Notes: generated by a model from the sequence alone, not told the origin. Positions 51,630 to 60,633 are shown, numbered from the stretch's first letter. The stretch is 64,000 nucleotides of DNA from Nocardia terpenica (GCF_013186535.1 NZ_JABMCZ010000005.1:1302001-1366000); one strand, 5' to 3'. A program made the numbers and translations.

Positions 51630-53006
51630 TCAGTTCACCAGGCGGCGGACCGCCGAGGGGAGGTCGCGGGTGCGGCGGTAGGGGCCCGCTACCGAGGCGG
51701 CGAAGGGGCGGGACAGGAGGGTTCGGGCTACGGCCGAGACCTCGTCGGTGGTTACCGCGTCGATGCGGGCCAGCGTTTCGGAGACGCTGCGGTGGTTGCC
51801 GTAGCTGAGCTCGCTGCGGCCGATGCGGTTCATGCGGGAGCCCGAGTCCTCCAGGCCCAGAACGAGTCCGCCGCGCAGCGAGCCCTTGGCGCGGGCGCAT
51901 TCGGCGTCGGAGATGCCGTCGGTGGCCACCTCCTCGAGCACCTCGCGCGCGAGAGTCGCCACCTGCCCGAGGTTTTCGGGCTGGCAACCCAGATACACCG
52001 AGAACGCGCCGGTGTCGGCGAAGGTGTCCACGCTGGAGTACACCGAGTAGGCCAGCCCGCGCTCCTCCCGGATCCGTTGGAACAGGCGCGAACTCAGCCC
52101 GCCGCCGAGCAAGGTGTTGAGCACCGACAGCGGCCAGCGCTTGGCGCCGTCGTGCCGCCCGAAGGCCCGCACGCCGAACACCAGGTGCGCCTGTTCGCTG
52201 TCGCGATGGATCCAGTGCAGCTGCGGGGGCGTCCGGGTGCGGAAGTGGCCCTCCCGCCGCGGCGCCGGCTCCCGGGTGGGATCGAGCCGCCCGGCGAAGG
52301 CCCGCCGCACCAGTTCCACCGTGTGCTCGTGCTCCACGTTGCCCGCCACCGCGACCACCATCCGCTCCGGGCGGTAGCGGCGCTGATGGAAGCCGCGCAA
52401 CTGGGCGGCGGTCATCGACTCGATGGACTCCACCGTGCCGATCACCGGCCGCCCGACCGGATGGTCGCCGAACAGCGCCGTGAGGAACACATCACCGACC
52501 ATGTCCTCCGGATCGTCGTCGCGCATCGAGATCTCCTCGAGCACGACCTGACGCTCCACGCCGACGTCCTCGGCGCGGCACAGCCCGTTGAGCACCACGT
52601 CCGACACCAGTTCCACCGCGAGCGGTAGGTCCTCGTCCAGCACATGGGCGTAGTAGCAGGTCTGCTCCTTGGCGGTGAAGGCGTTGAGCTCGCCGCCGAC
52701 GGCATCGACCGCCTGCGCGATCTCCAGCGCCGATCGCGTCGGAGTCGCCTTGAACAGCAGATGTTCCAGAAAGTGCGCGGCGCCGGCGACGGTGGGGCTC
52801 TCATCGCGCGAGCCCACACCGACCCACACGCCGATCGATGCCGATCGGACGCCGGGCACGTGTTCGGAGACCACCCGCAGCCCGCCGGGCAGCACGGATC
52901 TCCGCACACCACTGTCCGCGATCGGAGCATCCGTCGCGGACAGTCGGAGAGAAGAACCCCCTTGCTCGGTGCCGAGCAAGGGGGCCACAGACTTCTTCTT
53001 CGTCAC
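51630..53006 (-). CDS. pepR: M16-family zinc peptidase
   Basis: 458 aa. Inverted zinc motif HFLEH in GAAHFLEHLLFKATPTRSALEIAQAVDAVGGELNAFTAKEQTCYYA, with the third ligand in VVLEEISMRDDDPEDMV. The second, inactive lobe has FHQRRYRPERMVVAVAGNV and GGGLSSRLFQRIREERGLAYSVYS. GTG 53006 lies 11 bp after the pnp stop; a longer frame runs back into pnp and is rejected. The pnp-pepR adjacency is the same as M. tuberculosis gpsI-pepR (Rv2783c-Rv2782c). Probable processing or clearance of peptides. Confidence 0.93.
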   Translation of the reverse strand: MTKKKSVAPLLGTEQGGSSLRLSATDAPIADSGVRRSVLPGGLRVVSEHVPGVRSASIGVWVGVGSRDESPTVAGAAHFLEHLLFKATPTRSALEIAQAVDAVGGELNAFTAKEQTCYYAHVLDEDLPLAVELVSDVVLNGLCRAEDVGVERQVVLEEISMRDDDPEDMVGDVFLTALFGDHPVGRPVIGTVESIESMTAAQLRGFHQRRYRPERMVVAVAGNVEHEHTVELVRRAFAGRLDPTREPAPRREGHFRTRTPPQLHWIHRDSEQAHLVFGVRAFGRHDGAKRWPLSVLNTLLGGGLSSRLFQRIREERGLAYSVYSSVDTFADTGAFSVYLGCQPENLGQVATLAREVLEEVATDGISDAECARAKGSLRGGLVLGLEDSGSRMNRIGRSELSYGNHRSVSETLARIDAVTTDEVSAVARTLLSRPFAASVAGPYRRTRDLPSAVRRLVN

Positions 53007-53016
53007 ACCGAAATGT

Positions 53017-55281
53017 TTACTCGGCACCGGCCTCGGCCGCAGCAGTGTCGCTTGCGGTCTCGGACTCGTCGTCGACCGGCACCAGCGAGATCTTGCCGCG
53101 GTTGTCGATATCGGCGATCTCCACGCGCAGCTTGTCACCGACGTTCACCACGTCCTCGACCTTGCCCACGCGCTTGCCGTTGCCCAGCTTGGAGATGTGC
53201 ACCAGGCCGTCGCGGCCCGGCAGCAGCGAGACGAACGCGCCGAAGGCGGTGGTCTTGACGACCGTGCCGAGGAAGCGCTCGCCGACCTTCGGCAGCTGCG
53301 GGTTGGCGATGGCGTTGATCGCATCGATCGCGGCCTGCGCCGACGGGCCGTCGGTCGCGCCGACGAACACGGTGCCGTCGTCCTCGATGGAGATGTTGGC
53401 GCCGGTGTCCTCGGTGATCTGGTTGATGACCTTGCCCTTGGGCCCGATCACCTCGCCGATCTTGTCGACCGGGATCTTGATCGCGGTGACGCGCGGCGCG
53501 TAGGGGCTCATCTCGTCCGGGTCGGCGATGGCCTCGGCCATCACGTCCAGGATGGTCAGACGGGCGTCGCGCGCCTGGTTCAGCGCACCGGCCAGCACCT
53601 TCGACGGAATGCCGTCGAGCTTGGTGTCCAGTTGCAGCGCGGTGACGAAATCGCGGGTGCCGGCGCACTTGAAGTCCATGTCGCCGAAGGCATCCTCGGC
53701 GCCGAGGATGTCGGTCAGCGCGACGTAGCGGATCTCCTCCTCGCCCCGGTCGTTGGTGACCGCATCGGACACCAGGCCCATGGCGATACCGGCCACCGGC
53801 GCCTTCAGCGGCACACCGGCGTTCAGCAGCGACAGGGTCGACGCGCACACCGAACCCATCGAGGTGGAACCGTTGGAGCCCAACGCCTCCGACACCTGGC
53901 GGATGGCGTACGGGAACTCGTCCTGGCTCGGCAGCACCGGGATCAGGGCGCGCTCGGCGAGGGCGCCGTGGCCGATCTCGCGCCGCTTCGGCGAACCGAC
54001 GCGGCCGGTCTCACCGGTGGAGAACGGCGGGAAGTTGTAGTGGTGCATGTAGCGCTTGGAGGTCTCCGGGCCGAGCGAGTCGACCTGCTGCGCCATCTTC
54101 ACCATGTCGAGGGTGGTGACGCCCAGGATCTGGGTCTCGCCGCGCTCGAACAGCGCCGAGCCGTGCGCCCGCGGGACCACGGCCACCTCGGCGGACAGGG
54201 CGCGGATATCGGCCAGCCCGCGGCCGTCGATGCGGAAGCCGTCGGACAGGATGCGCTGGCGCACAAGCTTCTTGGTGACCGAGCGGAACGCCGCGCCGAT
54301 CTCCTTCTCGCGGCCCGCGAAATCCTCGGCGAGGCTGGACAGCACCTCCAGCTTGATCTCGTCGATCTTCTCCTCGCGCTCCTGCTTGCCCGCAATGGAC
54401 AGCGCCTCGGCCAGCGGCCGCTTCGCGGTGCCCTCGACGGCGACGTACACGTCCTGCTCGTAGGGCGGGAAGACCGGGAACTCCTCGGTCGGCTTGGAGG
54501 CCAGACCGGCCAGGTCCGCCTGGGCGCGGCAGAGCCGGGCGATGAACGGCTTGGCGGCCTCGAGGCCCTCGGCCACAACGGTTTCCGTCGGCGCCTGCGC
54601 GCCGCCCTCGACCAGCGCGATGACCTTCTCGGTGGCCTCGGCCTCGACCATCATGATGGCGACGTCGCCGGATTCCACCACGCGCCCGGCCACGACCATG
54701 TCGAACACGGCGTCTTCCAGCTGCTCGGTGGTCGGGAACGCCACCCACTGGCCCTCGATCAGCGCCACCCGCACGCCGCCGACCGGGCCGGAGAACGGCA
54801 GGCCCGCGAGCTGGGTGGACGCCGAGGCCGCGTTGATGGCGACCACGTCGTAGAGATCCTTGGGATCCAGGCTCATGACCGTCACGACGACCTGGATCTC
54901 GTTGCGCAGGCCGTCGACGAACGACGGGCGCAGCGGGCGGTCGATCAGGCGGCAGGTCAGGATCGCGTCGGTGGAGGGGCGGCCCTCACGACGGAAGAAC
55001 GAGCCGGGGATGCGGCCCGCAGCGTACATGCGCTCCTCGACGTCGACCGTCAGCGGGAAGAAGTCGAACTGATCCTTGGGGTGCTTGCCGGCGGTGGTGG
55101 CCGACAGCAGCATGGTCTCGTCGTCCAGGTAGGCGACGACCGAACCGGCGGCCTGCTTGGCCAGGCGACCGGTCTCGAAACGCACCGTGCGGGTGCCGTA
55201 CTTGCCGTTGTCGATCAGGGCGACCGATTCGAACACGCCGGGTTCGACCTCGACGGCGGAGCTGGTCACGGTATCGGACAT
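53017..55281 (-). CDS. pnp: Polyribonucleotide nucleotidyltransferase
   Basis: PNPase, the phosphorolytic 3'-5' exonuclease of RNA decay; in actinomycetes it may also polymerise guanosine tails and guanosine 3'-diphosphates (GpsI). 754 aa: first RNase PH domain (FETGRLAKQAAGSVVAYLDDETMLL, then RRPSTDAILTCRLIDRPLRPSF context), helical linker, second RNase PH domain (GRGLADIRALSAEVAVVPRAHGSALFERGETQIL and SNGSTSMGSVCASTLSLLNAGVPL), KH domain (KIGEVIGPKGKVINQI) and S1 domain (GTVVKTTAFGAFVSLLPGRDGLVHISKL). Complete and well conserved. Confidence 0.98.
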   Translation of the reverse strand: MSDTVTSSAVEVEPGVFESVALIDNGKYGTRTVRFETGRLAKQAAGSVVAYLDDETMLLSATTAGKHPKDQFDFFPLTVDVEERMYAAGRIPGSFFRREGRPSTDAILTCRLIDRPLRPSFVDGLRNEIQVVVTVMSLDPKDLYDVVAINAASASTQLAGLPFSGPVGGVRVALIEGQWVAFPTTEQLEDAVFDMVVAGRVVESGDVAIMMVEAEATEKVIALVEGGAQAPTETVVAEGLEAAKPFIARLCRAQADLAGLASKPTEEFPVFPPYEQDVYVAVEGTAKRPLAEALSIAGKQEREEKIDEIKLEVLSSLAEDFAGREKEIGAAFRSVTKKLVRQRILSDGFRIDGRGLADIRALSAEVAVVPRAHGSALFERGETQILGVTTLDMVKMAQQVDSLGPETSKRYMHHYNFPPFSTGETGRVGSPKRREIGHGALAERALIPVLPSQDEFPYAIRQVSEALGSNGSTSMGSVCASTLSLLNAGVPLKAPVAGIAMGLVSDAVTNDRGEEEIRYVALTDILGAEDAFGDMDFKCAGTRDFVTALQLDTKLDGIPSKVLAGALNQARDARLTILDVMAEAIADPDEMSPYAPRVTAIKIPVDKIGEVIGPKGKVINQITEDTGANISIEDDGTVFVGATDGPSAQAAIDAINAIANPQLPKVGERFLGTVVKTTAFGAFVSLLPGRDGLVHISKLGNGKRVGKVEDVVNVGDKLRVEIADIDNRGKISLVPVDDESETASDTAAAEAGAE

Positions 55282-55651
55282 TTTCTCTTCTCAACCTCTC
55301 GTCTTCGCCGGATCCAGCGCGAATACGCGCGATCCAGCAGTGTGTCCCTTGGCAGGGGTGCAGCCGTACCCGGCTCGGGCGCGCTACGGCCCTCCTGGCC
55401 GCGACGCGCACACCCGGCCGTTCCCCGTGGAAGCGGCGACGCGGAGGCGGTCATCGATCGAAGCCCTCCGGCAATCCTTTCCTGCCGAAAGACCACTACC
55501 GAAGACCGACGCCACGCGGACGGGTGCATACGGCTGTGCGGGTCGTCGGGTACCGGCCGATTGGCCTATACACGACTAGCCGACGGGGAGATTCTATGCC
55601 TCCCCATCGGCTGCCTTGTGAACTGCCTCGTGCAGATCGTGTGTCGCAGAC
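55282..55651. other. pnp-rpsO intergenic region
   Basis: 370 bp with no credible coding sequence. It contains the rpsO-proximal hairpin at 55578-55612 and GC-rich, fold-prone sequence up to the pnp start. In M. tuberculosis a lipoprotein gene lies between gpsI and rpsO; here it is absent. The region must carry the pnp leader. Confidence 0.5.
55578..55612 (-). terminator. Strong hairpin downstream of rpsO, in the pnp leader
   Basis: AGCCGACGGGGAG pairs with CTCCCCATCGGCT (12 of 13) around a short loop, 40 bp past the rpsO stop. It may be a terminator, or, as in the E. coli rpsO-pnp leader, a structure cut to control pnp. Confidence 0.65.
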
Positions 55652-55921
55652 TCAGCGACGCAGTCCGAGCCGCTCGATCAGCGCACGGTAGCGCTCGATG
55701 TCCTTGTCCTGCAGGTACTTCGACAGGCGCTTGCGACGACCGATGAGCTGCATCAGGCCGTGGCGCGTGTGGTGATCGTGCTTGTGCTTCTTGAGGTGCT
55801 CGGTGATGTCGGAGATCCGCTTGGTCAGCATCGCGATCTGGGCCTCCGGCGAACCGGTGTCCTTCTCGTGCACGCCGTACTCGGCGAGAATCGCCTTCTT
55901 CTGCTCGGTGGTCAGAGCCAC
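55652..55921 (-). CDS. rpsO: 30S ribosomal protein S15
   Basis: 89 aa, full length. ALTTEQKKAILAEYGVHEKDTGSPEAQIAMLTKRI, HLKKHKHDHHTRHGLMQLIGRRKRLSKYL and ERYRALIERLGLRR are diagnostic. S15 binds 16S rRNA helices 20-22 early in 30S assembly. GTG 55921 has AGGAG 7 nt upstream. The gene sits before pnp and after ribF, all on the minus strand. Confidence 0.98.
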   Translation of the reverse strand: MALTTEQKKAILAEYGVHEKDTGSPEAQIAMLTKRISDITEHLKKHKHDHHTRHGLMQLIGRRKRLSKYLQDKDIERYRALIERLGLRR

Positions 55922-56028
55922 GAATTCACTCCTGATATTCCAGTCCGCGCTCGGAAGAACCGGGAAACCCCGGGCGGGCGCCACCACGGACCGCAGCAAA
56001 CCCGACGAGCCAGCCTACCGGATGGGGG

Positions 56029-56055
56029 GTTCCCGGCCAAAAGCACGCCGGGAAC
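56029..56055. repeat. Dispersed hairpin element, copy 5
   Basis: GTTCCCGGC pairs with GCCGGGAAC around CAAAAGCAC, in the ribF-rpsO gap, directly adjoining the 28-bp tandem repeats. Confidence 0.8.
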
Positions 56056-56128
56056 AAGGGGCTACTTGTCGCACGCCGGGAGCAAGGGGCTACTTGTCGC
56101 ACGCCGGGAGCAAGGGGGGCTACTTGTC
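56043..56128. repeat. Three tandem 28-30-bp units carrying the ribF stop codon
   Basis: Units at 56043-56070, 56071-56098 and 56099-56128 share GCACGCCGGG, AGCAAGGGG and CTACTTGTC (last unit 2 bp longer, first with one base changed). On the minus strand CTACTTGTC is GACAAGTAG, the last codons and stop of ribF, so the ribF end has been copied twice more downstream. The GCCGGG of unit 1 is one arm of the hairpin at 56029. Confidence 0.9.
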
Positions 56129-57103
56129 GTCGGCCTTTCGGTCCGCGGTTGCGAGGATGTCGCGCGTGCGCTCGACGTCCTTGGCGATCTCGGTGACCAG
56201 TTCGGCGGCGGAGGCGAATTTGCGCTGTCCCCGCACGTGTTCCACGAAATCGACGGCCACGTGCTGGCCGTACAGATCCTCGTCGGTGTCGAGCACGTAT
56301 GCCTCGACGGTGCGGGTGCGGCCGGAGAAGGTCGGGTTGGTGCCGACCGAGATGGCGGCCATCGCGCGCTTGCCGGGCAGCGTGGTGCCGATGGTCTTGC
56401 CGGGGGTCAGCACGGTGAACCAGCCCGCGTAGATGCCGTCGGCCGGAATGGCTGCGTGCATCGGCGGGGCGACATTGGCGGTCGGGAAGCCGAGTTCGCG
56501 GCCGCGGCCGTCGCCGTGCACGACCACGCCCTCCACCCGGTGCGGGCGGCCCAGCGCGTCGGCGGCCGCGGCCATGTCCCCGGCGTCCACGCAGGCCCGG
56601 ATGTAGGTGGAGGAGAACGTCACCGCGTGCTCGCCGACCAGCTTCACCCCGTCGACCTCGAAACCGAAGCGGGTGCTCAGCTCGCGCATGGTGTCGACGG
56701 TGCCCGCGGCCTTCTTGCCGAAGGTGAAGTTGTCGCCCACCACGACCTCGGTCACGTGCAGCCGCTCGACCAGCAGGTCGTGCACGTACCGGGCGGGGGT
56801 CAGCTTCATGAAGTCCTGGGTGAACGGCATCACGCAGAACACGTCGATACCGAGTTCCTCGACCAGTTCGGCGCGGCGGGTCAGCGTGGTCAGCTGCGCC
56901 GGATGCGAACCGGGCCGCACCACCTCCATCGGGTGCGGGTCGAAGGTCATCAGAACCGAGGGAACCCCGCGCACCGCAGCGGATTTCACGGCGCGACTGA
57001 TCAATTGGGCGTGACCGCGGTGCACACCGTCGAACACCCCGATCGTGAGCACGCACCGGCCCCAATCCGCGGGCATCTCCTCGAGACTTCGCCATCTCTG
57101 CAC
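56120..57103 (-). CDS. ribF: Bifunctional riboflavin kinase / FAD synthetase
   Basis: Makes FMN and then FAD. 327 aa. The N-terminal nucleotidyltransferase domain has VLTIGVFDGVHRGHAQLI, TFDPHPMEVV, VVGDNFTFGKKAAG and SSTYIRACVDAGD. The C-terminal flavokinase has GRELGFPTANV, IPADGIYAGWFTV and ISVGTNPTFSG. GTG 57103 (VQRWRSLEEMPADWG) matches the mycobacterial start; a TTG at 57121 is in frame. The stop codon is part of a short tandem repeat. Confidence 0.97.
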   Translation of the reverse strand: MQRWRSLEEMPADWGRCVLTIGVFDGVHRGHAQLISRAVKSAAVRGVPSVLMTFDPHPMEVVRPGSHPAQLTTLTRRAELVEELGIDVFCVMPFTQDFMKLTPARYVHDLLVERLHVTEVVVGDNFTFGKKAAGTVDTMRELSTRFGFEVDGVKLVGEHAVTFSSTYIRACVDAGDMAAAADALGRPHRVEGVVVHGDGRGRELGFPTANVAPPMHAAIPADGIYAGWFTVLTPGKTIGTTLPGKRAMAAISVGTNPTFSGRTRTVEAYVLDTDEDLYGQHVAVDFVEHVRGQRKFASAAELVTEIAKDVERTRDILATADRKADDK

Positions 57104-57356
57104 ACACCGCAGCCTACGCAAGCCGTATTACAACGGGCATGCGGCGGTGCGGATGTTCACGGCGCGGAGAGACGGCGATCTGCCCGACGTCACACTCACG
57201 TCACTCGGCTATTACCGGGCCGGGATCGGACGCGCGCCGATGTGGGAAACCGGCGCAGGTGTGCCTAAGCTCGTTGACGTGCCCGGAAAACGAGATATCG
57301 CCACCCGACGAGAGCTGGCCGATCCCTCCGCGACACACGAATCCCGCGGCGGGACC

Positions 57357-58025
57357 GTGACCGCCGCGCCGGTGCTGTCGTCCGTGGCCCAGGACTATCT
57401 GAAGGTCATCTGGACGGCGCAGGAATGGTCGTCGGAGAAGGTGTCGACCAAGCTGCTGGCCGAACGTATCGGCGTGTCCGCGTCGACGGTGTCGGAGGCG
57501 GTCCGCAAGCTCGCCGACCAGGGGTTGGTCGAGCACGCCCGCTACGGGTCGATCACCCTCACCGAGAACGGCCGCCGGGCCGCGATCGCCATGGTGCGCC
57601 GCCACCGCCTGATCGAGACGTTCCTGGTCAACGAGCTCGGCTACGGCTGGGACGAGGTGCACGACGAGGCCGAGGTGCTCGAGCACGCCGTCTCGGAAAC
57701 CCTGGTCGAGCGCATCGACGCCAAACTCGGCCACCCCGACCGGGATCCGCACGGCGACCCCATCCCGTCGGTCGACGGCGCGGTCCCCACCCCGCCCGCG
57801 CGCCAGCTCAGCGCCTTCCAGGCCGGGGAGTCCGGCCGCGTCGCCCGCATCTCCGACTTCGACCCGGCCATGCTCCGCTACTTCGATTCGGTCGGCATCG
57901 CCCTGGATACGCCCATCACGGTCGTCGAACGCCGCGATTTCGCGGGCACCATCGCCATCCGCATCGCGGACCGGACCATCGACCTGGGAAGCCCTGCGGC
58001 AGAGGCCATCTGGCTGACGCACTGA
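57357..58025 (+). CDS. DtxR-family metalloregulator (MntR/SirR-like)
   Basis: 222 aa. SSVAQDYLKVIWTAQEWSSEKVSTKLLAERIGVSASTVSEAVRKLADQGLVEHARYGSITLTENG is the winged helix; the metal-binding dimerisation domain includes MVRRHRLIETFLVNELGYGWDEVHDEAEVLEHAVSE with the Glu/His ligands; an SH3-like FeoA domain closes (ITVVERRDFAGTIAIRIADRTIDLG). Position next to ribF matches M. tuberculosis sirR (Rv2788). Manganese or iron response is likely. GTG 57357 is chosen because homology begins there; the frame is open further upstream. No clear operator seen in the 253-bp divergent gap. Confidence 0.9.
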   Translation: MTAAPVLSSVAQDYLKVIWTAQEWSSEKVSTKLLAERIGVSASTVSEAVRKLADQGLVEHARYGSITLTENGRRAAIAMVRRHRLIETFLVNELGYGWDEVHDEAEVLEHAVSETLVERIDAKLGHPDRDPHGDPIPSVDGAVPTPPARQLSAFQAGESGRVARISDFDPAMLRYFDSVGIALDTPITVVERRDFAGTIAIRIADRTIDLGSPAAEAIWLTH

Positions 58026-58044
58026 CTCATGAGGTGCGTCTCAG

Positions 58045-59097
58045 CTACACAAGATCGGCCGCGCGCTTGGTGATCGCATTGCCGAGTTCTGTCGTCGTAC
58101 TCGTACCACCCAGGTCCGGGGTGCGAATACTGTTGTCGGCCAACACCTCACATACAGCACGGTCGATGGCCGCCGCGGCTGCCCGCTCACCCAGATGATC
58201 GAGCATCATGCTCCCCGCGAGGATCTGCGCCACCGGATTCGCGACGCCCTGCCCGGCGATATCGGGGGCGCTGCCGTGGACGGCCTCGAACATGGAGGGG
58301 GCGTCCCGATTCGGGTTGATATTGCCCGAGGGGGCCAGGCCGAGGCCGCCGGTGACGGCGGCGGCGAGGTCGGAGAGGATGTCGCCGAACAGGTTCGAGC
58401 CCACGATCACATCGAGGCGGTCCGGGTGCAGCACGATCTCGGCGGCCAGTGCGTCCACGTGCATCTGCCGGGTTCGCACATCCGGGTATTCGGCCGCGAT
58501 GCGCTCGAATACGCTGTCCCAGTACGGCATCGAGTGGATGAGCCCGTTGGATTTGGTGGCCGAGCACACCTTCCGGCCGCGCTCGCGGGCCCGCTCGAAC
58601 GCGTAGCGGACGATGCGCTCGCATCCGGCCCGGGTGAACACCGACTCCTGGAGCACGAATTCCTCGGGGCGGCCGGGATTGTGGATGCCGCCGATCTCCG
58701 AGTACTCGCCCTCGGAATTCTCCCGCACGATGAGAATGTCCAGATCCGCCGCGGTGCGGTCGCGCAGCGCGGATTCGGTACCGGGCAGCAGCCGCACCGG
58801 CCGCAGATTCACGTACTGGCCGAAGGCGCGGCGCAGCGGAATCAGCAGGCCCCACAGCGAAATATGGTCCGGCACCCCCGGAAAGCCCACCGCGCCGAGC
58901 AGAATCGCGTCGAAGCGGGACAGCAGCTGCGGCCCGTCCTCCGGCATCATGGCCCCGGTCCGCAGGTATTGCTCACAGGACCAGTCGAATTCGGTCCAGG
59001 AGACACCGGGCAGGACCGCGTCGATCACCTTGACGGCCTCGGCGGTCACGTCGACCCCGATACCGTCGCCGGGAATGGTGGCAATGCGATAGGTCAC
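58045..59097 (-). CDS. Tartrate/3-isopropylmalate-dehydrogenase-like enzyme
   Basis: 350 aa beta-decarboxylating dehydrogenase. YRIATIPGDGIGVDVTAEAVKVI, HISLWGLLIPLRRAFGQYVNLRPVRLLPG, IVRENSEGEYSEIGG, VCSATKSNGLIHSMPYWDSVF and VHGSAPDIAGQGVANPVAQILAGSMML. The SLWGLLIPLRR segment and the ENSEGEYSEIG loop favour tartrate dehydrogenase/decarboxylase over LeuB. GTG 59097 overlaps the stop of the aldehyde dehydrogenase gene by 4 bp, so both act in the same catabolic route. The exact hydroxyacid substrate is unknown. Confidence 0.9.
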   Translation of the reverse strand: MTYRIATIPGDGIGVDVTAEAVKVIDAVLPGVSWTEFDWSCEQYLRTGAMMPEDGPQLLSRFDAILLGAVGFPGVPDHISLWGLLIPLRRAFGQYVNLRPVRLLPGTESALRDRTAADLDILIVRENSEGEYSEIGGIHNPGRPEEFVLQESVFTRAGCERIVRYAFERARERGRKVCSATKSNGLIHSMPYWDSVFERIAAEYPDVRTRQMHVDALAAEIVLHPDRLDVIVGSNLFGDILSDLAAAVTGGLGLAPSGNINPNRDAPSMFEAVHGSAPDIAGQGVANPVAQILAGSMMLDHLGERAAAAAIDRAVCEVLADNSIRTPDLGGTSTTTELGNAITKRAADLV

Positions 59098-60569
59098 AGC
59101 TGCACTCCGATGTACTTGGTCTCGAGGAACTCGTCGATGCCGGTCGGCCCGCCCTCGCGACCGAGACCGGACTCCTTCACCCCGCCGAACGGCGCGGCGG
59201 GATTGGACACCACGCCCTGATTGAGGCCGACCATACCGGTCTCCAGCGCCTCGCACACCCGCAGCCCACGGCGCAGGCTCTCGGTGTACACGTACGCCAC
59301 CAGGCCGTACGGGGTGTCGTTGGCGCGGGCGAGGGCCTCGTCCTCGGTGTCGAACGGCGCCAAAGCCGCGACCGGGCCGAAGATCTCGGTGCCGCACATC
59401 CGGGCGTCGTCCGGGACATCCACCAGAACCGTTGCGGGATAGAAGTTTCCGGGACCATCGACCGGATCACCACCGGTGAGCACCCGCGCGCCGCGGGCCC
59501 TGGCGTCGGCGACCAGCTCGGTCACCTTCGTGACCGCGGCCGCGTCGATCAGCGGGCCCACCACGACGCCCGGTTCGGTGCCGCGCCCCATCGGCAGCGC
59601 CGCCATCCGCTCCGCGAGCCGTGCGGCGAACTCGTCGATCACGCTGCGCTGCACGAAGATCCGGTTGGCGGCCGTGCACGCCTGGCCGATATTGCGCATC
59701 TTGGCCGCCAGCACGCCCTCGAGGGCGGCATCGAGGTCGGCGTCGTCGAAGACCAGGAACGGGGCATTGCCGCCGAGTTCCATGGAGGTCCGCATGACGG
59801 TCCGCGCGCACTGCTCCAGCAGCGCCTTGCCCACCGCCGTGGAGCCGGTGAACGACAGCTTGCGCGACCGCTCGTCCAGGATCATCGGCGTCATCAGCGC
59901 ACCCGGGTCGGAGGTGGTGACGACATTGACCACACCCGCCGGAACCCCGGCCGCGTGCAGGATCTCGGCGAGCGCCAGCGTGCACAGCGGGGTCTGCTCG
60001 GCCGGTTTCACCACGCTGGTGCACCCGGCGGCCAGCGCGGGCCCGATCTTGCGGGTCGCCATGGCCATCGGGAAATTCCAGGGCGTGATGAGCAGGCTGG
60101 GCCCCACCGGCTGCCGTGTCACCAGAAAGCGCGACCCACCGGCCGGTGCGGTGGTGTAGCCGCCGTCCAGGCGCACGGCCTCCTCGGCGAACCAGCGGAA
60201 GAACTCTGCGGCATAAGCGATTTCGCCGCGCGCCTCGGCCAGCGGCTTGCCCATCTCCAGGGTGGCGATCAGGGCGAGGCGCTCGGTGTCGTCGAGCAGC
60301 ATCCGGTGGGCGCGCAGGAGGATCTCGCTGCGGGTGCGCGGCGGCGTGCGCGCCCAGTCGCGCTGCGCGTCGGCGGCGGCGGTCAGGGCGGCGAGGCCGT
60401 CCTCGGGCGTGGCGTCGGCGACCGCGCGCAGCACGCGCCCGGTCGCGGGGTCGTGGACCGGCATGGTCGCGGCCGTCTCGCGCCAGCGCCCGCCGATGTA
60501 AAGCCCGCTGGGCACGCTGTCGACCGCGGCCTGCTCGGCCCGGTCCAGGCCCGTGTCGGTCTGCGTCAC
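59094..60569 (-). CDS. Succinate-semialdehyde-dehydrogenase-like enzyme
   Basis: 491 aa NAD(P)-dependent aldehyde dehydrogenase. Cofactor region LITPWNFPMAMATRKIGPALAAGCTSVVKPAEQTP; SFTGSTAVGKALLEQC; catalytic Glu in MELGGNAPFLVFDDADLDAAL; catalytic Cys in IGQACTAANRIFV; EIFGPVAALAPFDTEDEAL. The pattern agrees with GabD-type enzymes. It is divergent from a class III aminotransferase, the usual partner that would generate its semialdehyde from an omega-amino acid. Confidence 0.9.
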   Translation of the reverse strand: MTQTDTGLDRAEQAAVDSVPSGLYIGGRWRETAATMPVHDPATGRVLRAVADATPEDGLAALTAAADAQRDWARTPPRTRSEILLRAHRMLLDDTERLALIATLEMGKPLAEARGEIAYAAEFFRWFAEEAVRLDGGYTTAPAGGSRFLVTRQPVGPSLLITPWNFPMAMATRKIGPALAAGCTSVVKPAEQTPLCTLALAEILHAAGVPAGVVNVVTTSDPGALMTPMILDERSRKLSFTGSTAVGKALLEQCARTVMRTSMELGGNAPFLVFDDADLDAALEGVLAAKMRNIGQACTAANRIFVQRSVIDEFAARLAERMAALPMGRGTEPGVVVGPLIDAAAVTKVTELVADARARGARVLTGGDPVDGPGNFYPATVLVDVPDDARMCGTEIFGPVAALAPFDTEDEALARANDTPYGLVAYVYTESLRRGLRVCEALETGMVGLNQGVVSNPAAPFGGVKESGLGREGGPTGIDEFLETKYIGVQL

Positions 60570-60633
60570 CGCCTGCTCCTCACCCGCGTGGCCGCGGAAC
60601 CCATTGCTGCGGCCCTGCCCGCCATGTTATGCA

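Noticed and set aside
51324..52628. Plus-strand ORF with repeated TLTRDAGMT units
   Set aside because: It is produced by the 27-bp repeat and then runs antisense through the peptidase gene; no ribosome site or family signature.
52669..55746. 1025-codon plus-strand open frame
   Set aside because: Exactly antisense to pnp; a high-GC shadow with Asp/His/Arg-rich composition and no domain.
57045..57356. N-terminal 104-codon extension of the DtxR-family gene
   Set aside because: The extension overlaps the ribF start on the other strand and matches nothing in the family; the winged helix begins right after GTG 57357.
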